Positions 23,987 through 32,745 are shown, numbered from the stretch's first letter. The stretch: 64,000 nucleotides of DNA from an uncultured Roseibium sp. (GCF_963675985.1 NZ_OY780958.1:1178001-1242000); one strand, 5' to 3'. The notes: generated by a model from the sequence alone, not told the origin. Numbers and translations are program-made.

Positions 23987-24313
23987 TTATTCGACCGTGA
24001 TCTTTTTCTCGGTGGAGTAAGTGCTGCCGTCGTCGTCCAGCCAGGTGAACTTGAACGAGCCGCTGTCTTCCACTTTGGCACTGAACTCGAGGTACGGGTT
24101 GGCCGAAACGGCCGGTTCCAGATCGCAGGAAAAGACCTCCTGACCGTTATATTCGCAGGTGAACTTGTTGATGATCTGGCGCGGAATGACGTTGCCTTGC
24201 TTGTCCTTGCGCTGGCCGGATTCCATCGGGTGGCTGATCAGCGTCTTGATGGTGATCACTTCGCCCTTGGAGGCCTTTTTGGGAACCTTAACGCGCGGTT
24301 TCGGAGCTGCCAT
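23987..24313 (-). CDS. soxZ: SoxZ, sulfur-carrier partner protein
   Basis: A 108-residue SoxZ, the scaffold partner of SoxY in the SoxYZ carrier complex. Typical segments are RVKVPKKASKGEVITIKTLI at the N terminus, SHPMESGQRKD with the conserved MESG turn, and FKFTWLDDDGSTYS near the end. It has no signal peptide, as is normal; it is exported together with SoxY through the SoxY Tat leader. A 51-base gap separates it from soxY. Confidence 0.96.
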   Translation of the reverse strand: MAAPKPRVKVPKKASKGEVITIKTLISHPMESGQRKDKQGNVIPRQIINKFTCEYNGQEVFSCDLEPAVSANPYLEFSAKVEDSGSFKFTWLDDDGSTYSTEKKITVE

Positions 24314-24364
24314 GATGCGTTCCTTGTTTATTCGATTTCTTCTAGAAGAGCCGCTGGTTCCGGA

Positions 24365-24814
24365 TTAACCGCCGCAGCCGCCGATGGTGACCTTGACTTC
24401 CTTCTTGTCCATGAAAGTCGATCCGTTGCTCATTTTGGCAACCGCGATGACGTTCTGGGTCTTGGCAAGACGGATACGGGTCTTGGCATCAGCCGCACCG
24501 CTCATCGCGGTGAAGTGGAAGGTGGCGACAGCCGGTGACGGGTTTCCGTCAGCAAGGATGAGGACGGATTCCACATAGTCGTCGGCGGTCATCGGGCTTT
24601 CGACGGAAACGGCGACGGGAACGGTGTTGCCGTTCTCTGCGATTTCCGGGGTGTCGAGCGAGATTTTACCGCTCTCCGGCATCGCACCGCCTGTGAAGGC
24701 CTTGATCGCTGCTTCCGTGTCCTCGGTCGCAGCAAAGGCGATCCGCGGGGCGAGGGTCAGGAAGGCGGCTGCGCCTGCGGTCAGGCCGAGTGCCTCGCGT
24801 CTGGTTAGGGTCAT
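24365..24814 (-). CDS. soxY: SoxY, covalent sulfur carrier
   Basis: A 149-residue SoxY. A Tat signal (LTRREALGLTAGAAAFLTLA) precedes the immunoglobulin-like carrier domain. The protein ends in KVTIGGCGG, the flexible GGCGG swinging arm whose cysteine carries the thiosulfate-derived sulfur through SoxAX, SoxB and SoxCD. This motif leaves little doubt. It sits directly downstream of soxX (23 bases) and upstream of soxZ. Confidence 0.98.
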   Translation of the reverse strand: MTLTRREALGLTAGAAAFLTLAPRIAFAATEDTEAAIKAFTGGAMPESGKISLDTPEIAENGNTVPVAVSVESPMTADDYVESVLILADGNPSPAVATFHFTAMSGAADAKTRIRLAKTQNVIAVAKMSNGSTFMDKKEVKVTIGGCGG

Positions 24815-24837
24815 CCCTTTCTCCTTGGGTATTTGGG

Positions 24838-25305
24838 TTATTGTTCTTTGAGCGTCGTCAGGTAGGCGACGACATCTTCGACTTCCTGGGCGCTCAGAAT
24901 GGTCTTGCCCGCGAATTTCTCGGCGACATTGATGCCGACATGCATGGAATAGAAGCCGGGCATCACGGTCTGCTCGCCGAAGACCTGCTTGCTGTCGATG
25001 ATGATGGCGCGCAGCTGATCGGCGGAATAGCGATCGGCAACCCCGTCGAGCGACGGTCCGACCTCACCGTGGAACAGCTGGTCCTTGAGATCTGTCGCCG
25101 CATGACAAGCCAGGCAATTGCCTTTCTTGCGATCAGCAAATGCGGCGCGTCCGGCAGCCGCGTCGCCTGCTTGCCCCGTCAGGGATGCCTTGACCTCGAA
25201 GTCGTCGTTGAATTTCACATCATCCGGCGCAACGGGCGCGGCGATTGCGCTTCCTGCCAATGCAAGCGATGCAACGGCGATCGAATAAATGAAGCCCTTG
25301 GTCAT
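24838..25305 (-). CDS. soxX: SoxX, monohaem cytochrome c of the SoxAX complex
   Basis: A 155-residue exported cytochrome. The signal peptide is FIYSIAVASLALAGSAIAAP; the single haem motif CLACH is near residue 68, and the distal VMPGFY segment provides the axial Met region near 110. ATG 25305 follows GAGGAGGAAACCCGACTT; an upstream ATG 22 codons earlier would add a non-signal extension and is rejected. It is the first structural gene after the 166-base soxW-soxX gap, which holds a promoter candidate. Confidence 0.94.
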   Translation of the reverse strand: MTKGFIYSIAVASLALAGSAIAAPVAPDDVKFNDDFEVKASLTGQAGDAAAGRAAFADRKKGNCLACHAATDLKDQLFHGEVGPSLDGVADRYSADQLRAIIIDSKQVFGEQTVMPGFYSMHVGINVAEKFAGKTILSAQEVEDVVAYLTTLKEQ

Positions 25306-25394
25306 AAGTCGGGTTTCCTCCTCAGTGCAGTCCGGTTGGTCCGGAACGTGCGCCCGGGATGCTTCATACATCCCCGGCGATCCTCATTCAATGA

Positions 25395-25423
25395 AAGATA
25401 TGATTTTTTGCATGTGTTGCCAA
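25395..25423 (-). promoter_or_regulatory. Candidate sigma-70 promoter of soxX
   Basis: On the minus strand TTGGCA and TATCTT are separated by exactly 17 bases, 90 bases before the soxX start. The small palindrome TTCAATGAA (25388-25396) overlaps the -10 edge. SoxR homologues of other species bind in this same soxW-soxX gap, so it is a reasonable repressor target. Boxes were found by eye only. Confidence 0.4.
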
Positions 25424-25471
25424 TAGGCGATTTCGTGCAATTGCCATATCCGCGGAATCCGTGCGCTTTTC

Positions 25472-26086
<615 letters not shown>

Positions 26087-26118
26087 GATGTCCTCTCCTT
26101 ATGTGAACCTGACGCGCG

Positions 26119-26850
26119 CTATCCCACTTGCTGGAAGGCGGGAAAGGTTTCCAGTAGCCAGTAAGATATGTCCGACATCTTTCCGGTGATGAACAGAAGG
26201 CCGGTCAGGACGAGGAAGCCGCCCATGATCTTTTCGACGGTTCCCATGTGTTTACGGAAGCGGCTTGCCCAGCCGAGGAACTGGCTGGCGAAGGCAGCCG
26301 CGAGGATAAATGGCAGGCCGATACCGAGCGCATAGACGAGCAGGAGCAGGCTGCCCTGGGCAGGGTCTGTCGTTCCGGCCATGAACAGGATCGCGGCCAG
26401 TACCGGCCCGACGCAGGGGGTCCAGCCGAAGGCAAAGGCCAGGCCGATGATATAGGCACCGACAAGGCCGGCTGGCTTGCGTTGTACCTGGACGCGGGCC
26501 TCGCGGAAGAGCAGGGCAATGCGGAACACGCCGAGGAAATGCAGGCCCATGACGATAATGATGGCGCCCGCCACGATCGCCAGGGTGTCGAAATACTGGG
26601 CGATGGTCTGCCCGATGACGCTGGCTGTTGCCCCAAGGGCCACGAACACGGTGGCAAAACCGAGAACGAAGGCAATGGATGAAAAAATGATCCTGCGGCT
26701 GGTTGCCGCGGTTGCCGTTTCGCCTTTCAGTTCATCCACGCTGACCCCGGCGAGATAACACAGGTAAGGCGGGACAATCGGCAGAACGCATGGTGAAACG
26801 AAAGACAGCAGACCGGCCAGAAAGGCCGCGCCAACCGATATGTCCAGCAT
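26119..26850 (-). CDS. soxV: SoxV, CcdA-type thiol-disulfide electron transporter
   Basis: A 243-residue inner-membrane protein of the CcdA/DsbD-beta family with about six transmembrane helices. The two redox cysteines are in SFVSPCVLPIVPPYLCYLAG (helix 1) and GWTPCVGPVLAAIL (helix 4). It moves reducing power from cytoplasmic thioredoxin to SoxW. ATG 26850 follows GGGAGGAATATA; an upstream ATG 19 codons earlier gives a hydrophilic extension and is rejected. It is the first gene of the minus-strand sox operon and is divergent from soxS. Confidence 0.94.
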   Translation of the reverse strand: MLDISVGAAFLAGLLSFVSPCVLPIVPPYLCYLAGVSVDELKGETATAATSRRIIFSSIAFVLGFATVFVALGATASVIGQTIAQYFDTLAIVAGAIIIVMGLHFLGVFRIALLFREARVQVQRKPAGLVGAYIIGLAFAFGWTPCVGPVLAAILFMAGTTDPAQGSLLLLVYALGIGLPFILAAAFASQFLGWASRFRKHMGTVEKIMGGFLVLTGLLFITGKMSDISYWLLETFPAFQQVG

Positions 26851-26942
26851 TATATTCCTCCCAACGGACGTTATCTGTTCACCGTCCCTTGATTTCAAAG
26901 TATTCAAAACTTTCTATATAATGCAATCGGGAATCTCAAATA
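26851..26942. promoter_or_regulatory. Divergent soxV/soxS control region
   Basis: This short gap is AT-rich compared with its neighbours, with TATTCAAAACTTTCTATATAAT at its centre (about 26911-26932). It must contain promoters for soxV on one strand and soxS on the other. In related bacteria SoxR represses from this soxS-soxV region. I could not define an unambiguous operator. Confidence 0.4.
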
Positions 26943-26969
26943 ATGCGCAGAAACTCACGAGGAGGTGAC

Positions 26970-27335
26970 GTGCGAGCTTTTTTGGTCGGAGCCTTTGCCC
27001 TCCTGGCGGGCTTTAGCGTACAGACGGGGGCATGGTCGGCGGAACTGATCATGATCGAGAAGCCGGGGTGTCCCTGGTGCCGCACATGGAATGAGCAGAT
27101 CGGCATCGCCTATCCGAAGACCGAGGAAGGCAAGCGGGCGCCGCTCAGGCGTGTGGATCTGACCGAGCCCTGGCCGGAGGATCTGAAGGACATTCGTCCG
27201 GAGCGGGTTACCCCGACTTTCATTCTCGTGGATGCCGGCAAGGAAGTCGCACGCTTGCGCGGGTATCCGGGCGAGAACTTCTTCTGGCCGCTTTTGGATG
27301 AGATGCTGGCAAAGCTGGATACGGCGCAGAATTAG
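26970..27335 (+). CDS. soxS: SoxS, periplasmic thioredoxin-like protein
   Basis: A small periplasmic thiol-disulfide protein, 121 residues from GTG 26970. It has a signal sequence (AFLVGAFALLAGFSVQTGAWSA) and the redox motif CPWC in KPGCPWCRTWNEQI, then VTPTFILVDAG with the cis-Pro. SoxS homologues in Paracoccus reactivate SoxY. The GTG has AGGAGGTG just upstream and puts the signal peptide at the N terminus; ATG 26943 would give 130 residues and has a weaker site. It is divergent from soxV and precedes soxR. Confidence 0.88.
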   Translation: MRAFLVGAFALLAGFSVQTGAWSAELIMIEKPGCPWCRTWNEQIGIAYPKTEEGKRAPLRRVDLTEPWPEDLKDIRPERVTPTFILVDAGKEVARLRGYPGENFFWPLLDEMLAKLDTAQN

Positions 27336-27471
27336 GAAAGAAAACACCTGTGCGTCATTTTTGTTTGTTGGCAAACTCGTGTAAGGGCTATATTCCTTCC
27401 AGGTACTCAAGCGTTCATGAAAGTAGTGAGCGCTCCCGAGGGCGACAGGCAACATCGATACGGTAGCGGAT

Positions 27472-27837
27472 ATGAACCTTCCGATCCTGAAAAAGGGCGC
27501 AGACCCGGCGGAGTTCGACGAACTGTTCGAGCAGGCGCGCAAGGCAAGCGACCTTTTAAAGGCGTTGTCCCATGAGGTGCGCCTTCTGATCCTATGTCTG
27601 TTGTCGGAAGGCGAGAAGTCGGTTTCCGAACTGGAAGAAATCCTGACCATGCCCCAGGCGGCCGTGTCGCAGCAGCTGGCCCGGCTCAGGATGGAAGGGC
27701 TCGTGACCTCCCGGCGCGAAGGACGGCTGATCTTTTACAGCATTCGGGACGATGAAGTGAGCAGCATCATTTCCGCGCTTTACGATCTCTTCTGCACGGA
27801 TGTGCGCCCGCCGAAAGCCGAAGGTGCGCCGGTCTGA
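27472..27837 (+). CDS. soxR: SoxR, ArsR-family repressor of the sox locus
   Basis: A 121-residue ArsR/SmtB winged-helix regulator. The core HTH is LEEILTMPQAAVSQQLARLR and the wing is VTSRREGRLIFYSI. Counting from ATG 27472, cysteines fall at positions 42 (LLILCLLSEG) and 108 (YDLFCTD), exactly the pair that forms a disulfide or sulfur bridge in BigR/SqrR-type persulfide sensors. It has no metal-binding CVC motif. A role as sulfur-responsive repressor of both sox arms follows from these cysteines and from location. The palindrome TTCATGAA lies 50 bases upstream (27414-27421). The stop is followed at once by a repeat element. Confidence 0.93.
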   Translation: MNLPILKKGADPAEFDELFEQARKASDLLKALSHEVRLLILCLLSEGEKSVSELEEILTMPQAAVSQQLARLRMEGLVTSRREGRLIFYSIRDDEVSSIISALYDLFCTDVRPPKAEGAPV

Positions 27838-27842
27838 CGGGT

Positions 27843-28113
27843 TTAGAGCATCGGGCGATCCCTTTGACCCATTTGATGTTTGAAAGCAGTTCATTCGGCC
27901 AGGCACGTCGCGTGAGCTGAGATGCGGTGCATCGTGCAAGCGATGCACCGCAGCCGAGGGGCTGCTTTCTGACACCCGAAAGGCGGGGCTCTTTTGCCCG
28001 CTGACCGCGTTGGCTCGCGTTTTCGGTGGGAAACACCACGGCAGGCAATCCGCCTTGTCAGCAGACAAAAGCGCGCCGGTCAAATGATGCAAAGGTATCG
28101 CCCGATGCTCTAA
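27843..28113. repeat. 271-bp inverted-repeat element (TTAGAGCATCGGGCG family)
   Basis: The left end TTAGAGCATCGGGCGAT (27843) is exactly inverted at the right end (28097-28113), and similarity continues inward for about 7 more bases with one mismatch. Inside, GCGGTGCATCG and CGATGCACCGC form a perfect 11-bp hairpin near 27922-27949. It has no recognisable gene. A single end of the same family (TTAGAGCATCGGGCGG) occurs at 57065, so this is a dispersed family, possibly a MITE or composite palindromic repeat. It occupies most of the gap between soxR and soxT. Confidence 0.75.
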
Positions 28114-28286
28114 TCCCCGGCTGGCCAAGAATTCCTGCATTGCGCTGCAGCATGGCGAATGATTGCGGTGGCTCTTCCCGGTTGATAAAAGAATTTTAAC
28201 CGCTGGATATTTGCCGGGCGGCAGACTTGGACGCGTATTTGCCTCAAAGGCGACGGGAAAACACTTGCAGCAGGCCGGGCAATCCA

Positions 28287-29402
28287 ATGAGTGAAATCGA
28301 ACCGCTGGTATTACTCCCTCTTCTTGGGCTTGGCGCCGGTGCGGTTCTCGGGTTTGTCGCGCGCTGGAACCATTTCTGCACGCTGTCGTCCCTTGAACGG
28401 CTCTGGTACGCTGGAGATAGCAGTGGCGTGCGGACCTGGGCCTTGGCGTCGCTGACGGCGCTGCTCGCCACACAGCTGCTGGTCGCAGCCGATCTCGCGT
28501 CGCTTGAGAATGCGTTCTATCTGAATCCGCGTTTCGGATGGACCGGTGCGATTTTCGGCGGCATCATGTTCGGCATCGGCATGGCCCTTGTCGGAACGTG
28601 CGGCTTCGGTGCCGTGGTCCGGCTCGGCGGCGGCAGTCTGCGGGCATTCGTCGTGCTGATCGTCGTTGGCCTGACGGCCCTTGCGACGCAGCGCGGACTG
28701 CTCGGCCAGGCGCGAATCCATGTGGTCGACAATCTTGCCGTGGATCTCGGCTTCGCCGGTGACCAGTCCATCGGCAGCCTTCTGTCTTATGTATTGGGGT
28801 TCGACGTGCGCCGGGCGTTCGTCCTTCTGGTCGGTGCCGCCGGCCTTTTGTGGGTCTTCTCCCTGAAAAGCTATCGCCGAAAGGGAAAACAGATCCTGAC
28901 AGGGGTCCTGATCGGTCTTGTGATCGCCTTTGGATGGTGGGCGACGACCTATGTCGCAAAACTCGCCTTCCATCCGGTACAGATCGAGGCCGGCTCGTTC
29001 GTGGTACCGGTCGGCGACACGATCATGCAGTTCATCACCTATACAAATTCCCTGCCTGATTACGGCGTTGGCCTGATTTGCGGCACCCTCGTGGGGGCCA
29101 TCGCCGCCGCTCTGTGGCGACGCGATATTCGTTGGGAGGCCTGCGACGATGCGCGCGAGCTCAGCCGGCACATCCTCGGCGCGGCGCTGATGGGCGTCGG
29201 TGGCGTCATCGCCATGGGCTGCACTGTGGGGCAGGGAATTTCGGCTTTTTCCACGATGGCTCTTTCGGCGCCAGTCGTGCTGCTATCGATCGCCTTCGGC
29301 GCCCGACTGGGTCTCGCCTGGCTGTTTGAAGGCTCGTTCTTGGCAGCTTTCCAGCGCAATCATAGCGGTCACGGCAATGGAACGCGCCAGGCGGCGGAGT
29401 GA
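28287..29402 (+). CDS. soxT: YeeE/YedE-family (TsuA/SoxT-like) sulfur-compound transporter
   Basis: A 371-residue inner-membrane protein with roughly nine transmembrane helices and two YeeE/YedE repeats. Each repeat carries a conserved cysteine: GTCGFGAVVRLGGGSLRA near residue 102 and AMGCTVGQGISAFS near 315, corresponding to the substrate-relay cysteines of thiosulfate transporter TsuA. Beside soxR this fits SoxT, proposed to import a sulfur compound that signals to SoxR. ATG 28287 is chosen, although its ribosome site is weak; a TTG 20 codons upstream would add a hydrophilic extension. A divergently oriented MBL gene and a second YeeE copy follow. Confidence 0.85.
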   Translation: MSEIEPLVLLPLLGLGAGAVLGFVARWNHFCTLSSLERLWYAGDSSGVRTWALASLTALLATQLLVAADLASLENAFYLNPRFGWTGAIFGGIMFGIGMALVGTCGFGAVVRLGGGSLRAFVVLIVVGLTALATQRGLLGQARIHVVDNLAVDLGFAGDQSIGSLLSYVLGFDVRRAFVLLVGAAGLLWVFSLKSYRRKGKQILTGVLIGLVIAFGWWATTYVAKLAFHPVQIEAGSFVVPVGDTIMQFITYTNSLPDYGVGLICGTLVGAIAAALWRRDIRWEACDDARELSRHILGAALMGVGGVIAMGCTVGQGISAFSTMALSAPVVLLSIAFGARLGLAWLFEGSFLAAFQRNHSGHGNGTRQAAE

Positions 29403-29498
29403 GGTCTGCACGTAACGGCTAATTCGGTGCGGTTCCGGCGATCATCCGATTTCGACAGAAAAACTGTACCTGTCATTCTCGCGGCAATTGAACTCTTC

Positions 29499-29607
29499 CA
29501 TAGGGAGAGGGCGGATCAAAGCTCCGGGTGAGGAGAGGCCGCCTTACGTAGCCCAGAGAATTCTGTTCTCCTCATCCCGGCCCTCTCCACGTGGGAGAGG
29601 GCGTTTC
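29499..29607. repeat. Dispersed intergenic repeat (GGGAGAGG / CTCCGGGTGAGG type), copy 2
   Basis: GGGAGAGGGCGGATCAAAGC and the following TCCGGGTGAGGAG match the left arm of the element at 10842; the right arm is CTCCTCATCCCGGCCCTCTCC followed by GTGGGAGAGGG. The two copies define one repeat family. It lies between the convergent ends of soxT and soxH. Confidence 0.6.
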
Positions 29608-29636
29608 AGGACAAGAAACGCAGTACACTATCCGGC

Positions 29637-30578
29637 TTAACCCGTAGCGACGAAGCGGTAAGCGGTGTCTTTGCGCTCGGCGATGCCATGGCCCGGATGA
29701 GGCAGGTGGTAGCCGATGATCTTCGTCTTGTCGGTGGCAATGCGGTCGAGCAGGGCGGAGCGGGTTTTGACGCCCATTTCCGGATCCTGGTCCGTTCCCG
29801 ACTGCCAGGTCGGTTTTTCGAAGGAAATGACCGCGTTGGAGATGGCGTCCCCCACGACCAGCATGCTGTCGCCGCCGCCATGCAGCATATAGGACGTGTG
29901 GCCGGGCGTATGACCGGACGTGTCGATCGCCTCCACCCCGGGCAGAACTTCCATCCCGGGTGTGATCATGGCCACCTGGTCCTCGATCGCCTCGAAACGG
30001 GCCTGGGCGCCGACAACGAAGGTCTTGCGATCTTCAGGTGTGTTGGCGAGCGTATCGTCGGCGCGCCAGTACTCCCATTCGGTCTGCGGGACCCAATACT
30101 GGGCCTCGGAGAACAGCGGTTCGTCGAAGTCGTCGAGTACGCCCCAAAGATGATCGGGATGGCCGTGGGTGAAGATCACGTCGGTCACGTCGTCCGGCCC
30201 GATCCCGGCGTGCTCCAGGGCCGACAGGAGTTCGCCCGCCGTCGGCTGGAAATTGGCGCCGGAGCCGACGTCGAACAGCACCAGCCGATCGCCGGTGCGC
30301 AGCAGGGTGACATTGCAGTCCGGCGTCAGCGCGTCGGTGGCCATGCCGTGCGGCGTCAACAGATCCGCGACTTCTTCCTTGGTTTGTTCCGGCAAGACGA
30401 AGCTCATCGGCAGGGTGAGATGTCCGTCGGAGAACGTCTGGACTTCCATATCGCCGATCGTGATCGGGCCGCTTGCGGCAAAGGAAGGCTTCAGGCCGGC
30501 GCCGGCCATCGTGAGGAACGCTGCTCCGCCTGCGAGAATTTCGCGGCGCGATAGTCCGCCATCAAGGAATTTCGGCAT
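29637..30578 (-). CDS. soxH: SoxH-like periplasmic metallo-beta-lactamase-fold hydrolase
   Basis: A 313-residue metallo-hydrolase. A Tat leader (LSRREILAGGAAFLTMAGAG) is followed by an MBL-fold domain with the zinc motif FTHGHPDHLWGVL near residue 135, the second His in TSGHTPGHTSYML near 215, the Asp in VVGDAIS and the last His near YHLPHPGHG. Tat-exported MBL proteins of this kind are SoxH in Paracoccus-type loci; SoxH is not essential for thiosulfate oxidation and its substrate is unknown. ATG 30578 follows GTGGAGGATAAT. It lies between the two YeeE/YedE transporters, convergent with the first. Confidence 0.8.
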   Translation of the reverse strand: MPKFLDGGLSRREILAGGAAFLTMAGAGLKPSFAASGPITIGDMEVQTFSDGHLTLPMSFVLPEQTKEEVADLLTPHGMATDALTPDCNVTLLRTGDRLVLFDVGSGANFQPTAGELLSALEHAGIGPDDVTDVIFTHGHPDHLWGVLDDFDEPLFSEAQYWVPQTEWEYWRADDTLANTPEDRKTFVVGAQARFEAIEDQVAMITPGMEVLPGVEAIDTSGHTPGHTSYMLHGGGDSMLVVGDAISNAVISFEKPTWQSGTDQDPEMGVKTRSALLDRIATDKTKIIGYHLPHPGHGIAERKDTAYRFVATG

Positions 30579-30712
30579 ATTATCCTCCACATATGCATTT
30601 TTTCGAATTTATCGGACTTTCCTTGAGGAACGTCAATGCATGACAGTTCGAATTGCACTCAGGATTATCGCATTCAAACGGGCCGCGCGCCTGGTAGGGG
30701 CAGTGAAGAACG

Positions 30713-31846
30713 ATGAATTTGACTTACTTTCTGGACCGGTTTTCCGAACCCTGGATCCTGACGTTTGGCGGGTTGACCGTGGGTGTGCTCTTCGGTGCCT
30801 TCGCCCAGCAGAGCCGTTTCTGTTTGCGGGCAGCCGCGCTCGATTTTGCGCATGGCATCTTTGGCGTCCGGCTTTCCGTCTGGCTGATGACGTTCTCGGC
30901 CGCGGTTCTTGGAACCCAGATTCTGGTCGCTCTCGGGGACGTGCAGGCAAGCGAGGCGCGGCAGCTGGCCTCGCCGCAAAGCCTGAGCGGGGCCGCAATC
31001 GGGGGACTGTTGTTCGGTTCCGGCATGATTCTCGCCCGCGGTTGCGCGAGCCGGCTTCTGGTGTTGTCTGCGACGGGAAACCTGCGCGCGCTGCTGTCCG
31101 GCTTGGTGTTTGCCGTCATGGCACAGGCCAGTCTGCGCGGTATTCTGACGCCGGCCCGCGAATGGGTCGCAGGATGGTGGACGACCGCCGATATCGGCGG
31201 CAACGACCTGATGGCATTCCTGTCCATGTCCTTCACCATCACGATCCTGCTGTCCTTGATGTGGCTGGCGGCGGGGGTGTTCTTTGCCTTTAAAAGCCGG
31301 GCGCCGCTCTGGCAGATGATCGCGGGGCTGGGCACCGGGCTGACCATTCCGGTCGCGTGGTGGTTCACGTCTTCGATGGCGTCGCAGGCCTTCGATCCGG
31401 TGCAGATCGAAGCGGTGACGTTTACAGGTCCCTCTGCCGACACGCTTATGCTGTTCCTGTCTCCTCCGGGATCGACCCTCGATTTCGACGTCGGTGTTGT
31501 GCCGGGGGTGTTCCTTGGCTCCTTCCTGGCGGCTCTCCTGACCCGTGAACTCGCCCTGCAGGGGTTCGAAGGCGGAAAATCCATGGCCCGTTACTTGACC
31601 GGAGCGGCCATGATGGGCTTCGGCGGCATGCTGGCCGGCGGCTGTGCCGTGGGCGCAGGCGTGACCGGAGCCTCGATCGTTGCACTGACCGCCTGGGTTA
31701 CGCTGACATGCATCTGGTTCTCAGCGGTGGTGACCGACAGGTTGATCGAAGTTCAGCCGAAAAAGACACCGGCCGAAAAGATCGTGCCGGAAGAGGACAT
31801 GATCGCGGAGGCTGCCCTTCAGCCGGCTCCCGTTCGAAGGGGATGA
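30713..31846 (+). CDS. Second YeeE/YedE-family transporter of the sox locus
   Basis: A 377-residue membrane protein with about nine transmembrane helices, paralogous to the SoxT-like protein at 28287. Relay cysteines are again visible: RFCLRAAALDF near residue 36, ARGCASRLLVLSATGNLRAL near 108 and AGGCAVGAGVTGAS near 306. Glycine-rich half-helices and the FDPVQIEA loop, also found as FHPVQIEA in the first copy, support common origin. The cytoplasmic C terminus is longer and charged. It may take a different sulfur compound. It is divergent from soxH. Confidence 0.82.
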   Translation: MNLTYFLDRFSEPWILTFGGLTVGVLFGAFAQQSRFCLRAAALDFAHGIFGVRLSVWLMTFSAAVLGTQILVALGDVQASEARQLASPQSLSGAAIGGLLFGSGMILARGCASRLLVLSATGNLRALLSGLVFAVMAQASLRGILTPAREWVAGWWTTADIGGNDLMAFLSMSFTITILLSLMWLAAGVFFAFKSRAPLWQMIAGLGTGLTIPVAWWFTSSMASQAFDPVQIEAVTFTGPSADTLMLFLSPPGSTLDFDVGVVPGVFLGSFLAALLTRELALQGFEGGKSMARYLTGAAMMGFGGMLAGGCAVGAGVTGASIVALTAWVTLTCIWFSAVVTDRLIEVQPKKTPAEKIVPEEDMIAEAALQPAPVRRG

Positions 31847-31912
31847 GGGCGGTTCCCTCAATGTCGGCTGGATCTTCTCGGAGCGTCGATTCATTGGCAG
31901 CCCAAATTCTGG

Positions 31913-31963
31913 CCATCATTCCAGATCAACGTTCGGCTGCGCCTTACTTGTCTGGAATGATGG
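31913..31963. repeat. 13-bp perfect inverted repeat (CCATCATTCCAGA)
   Basis: CCATCATTCCAGA (31913-31925) and TCTGGAATGATGG (31951-31963) form a perfect stem with a 25-base loop. It lies between the convergent ends of the second YeeE gene and the acyltransferase gene. It could be a dispersed intergenic palindrome or a weak bidirectional terminator; there is no T-run. Confidence 0.5.
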
Positions 31964-32017
31964 GACAGAGGGACCCGTGCGACGGGCCAGTATCGTCCGA
32001 TTAAACCGGAACCGGCC

Positions 32018-32644
32018 TTACCGGTACTTCTCGATAAAGGCGTCGATGGACAGGGCGCGGAAGTCGGGCAGGCGCTCTTTCAGCGTTGCGTGATCCCAGT
32101 CCCACCAGGCGATTTCCTGAAGCGCGTCGGCCTGGGGCTCGGTGAAGCGGCGCTTGATCGGCTTGGCAGCGACACCGCCGACGATGGTGTAGGGATCTAC
32201 ATCCTTGGAGACCACCGCGCCGGCTGCCAGGACCGCGCCGGTTCCAACGGTCACACCGGCCAGCACCGTCACCCCATGCCCAATCCAGACATCGTGGCCG
32301 ATGGTCACCCAGTCCTTCTTGCGCCATTCGAAGAACGCGTCGTCGTTTTCACCCAGATCATAGGCCGCAGCCCGGTAGGTGAAGTGGTGCTGGGAGGCGC
32401 GCCAGGTCGGGTGGTTGCCCGGGTTGAGCCGGACGCTGCGGGCAATGGAGCAGAACTTGCCGATGGTGGTCCACACCACATCGCCGTTCTGGACAATATA
32501 GGAATAGTCGTCCATCGAGCTCTGGCGCATTTCCGTAAACGCGCCGACTTCCGTCCACACGCCGAGCTCGCAGTCGATCACGACAGCCTGTTCGTGGATG
32601 GACGGGTCCGAGGAGAGGGCAGGTTTGTCGGTGGGCGATTTCAT
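32018..32644 (-). CDS. Phosphonate-associated hexapeptide-repeat acyltransferase
   Basis: A 208-residue left-handed beta-helix transferase. Hexapeptide repeats run through VTIGHDVWIGHGVTVLAGVT, then VGTGAVLAAGAVVSKDVDPY and TIVGGVAAKPIKRRF. The N-terminal region (WTEVGAFTEMRQSSMDDYSY, then CSIARSVRLNPGNHPTWRAS) and the HHFTYRAAAYDLG block match the subfamily usually found in phosphonate gene clusters. It is divergent from phnCDEE and has its own Pho box. The acyl donor and acceptor are not established for this subfamily, so the exact reaction is unknown. Confidence 0.82.
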   Translation of the reverse strand: MKSPTDKPALSSDPSIHEQAVVIDCELGVWTEVGAFTEMRQSSMDDYSYIVQNGDVVWTTIGKFCSIARSVRLNPGNHPTWRASQHHFTYRAAAYDLGENDDAFFEWRKKDWVTIGHDVWIGHGVTVLAGVTVGTGAVLAAGAVVSKDVDPYTIVGGVAAKPIKRRFTEPQADALQEIAWWDWDHATLKERLPDFRALSIDAFIEKYR

Positions 32645-32727
32645 GGGGGAATTCCTGTTGCGGTGGGCATGCCGACCACGGTCGGCATTTCAGGATCTTC
32701 CCTTACTTACTTTCGGCGCGCCGAAGT

Positions 32728-32745
32728 ACGACAGTTCGGTGACAG
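32728..32745 (-). promoter_or_regulatory. Pho box upstream of the phosphonate-associated acyltransferase
   Basis: On the minus strand the sequence reads CTGTCAC-CGAA-CTGTCGT, two 7-base PhoB half-sites with the canonical 4-base spacer. It lies 84 bases upstream of the acyltransferase start. A perfect palindrome TTCGGCGCGCCGAA (32712-32725) follows it immediately toward the gene. Induction by phosphate starvation is inferred. Confidence 0.7.
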
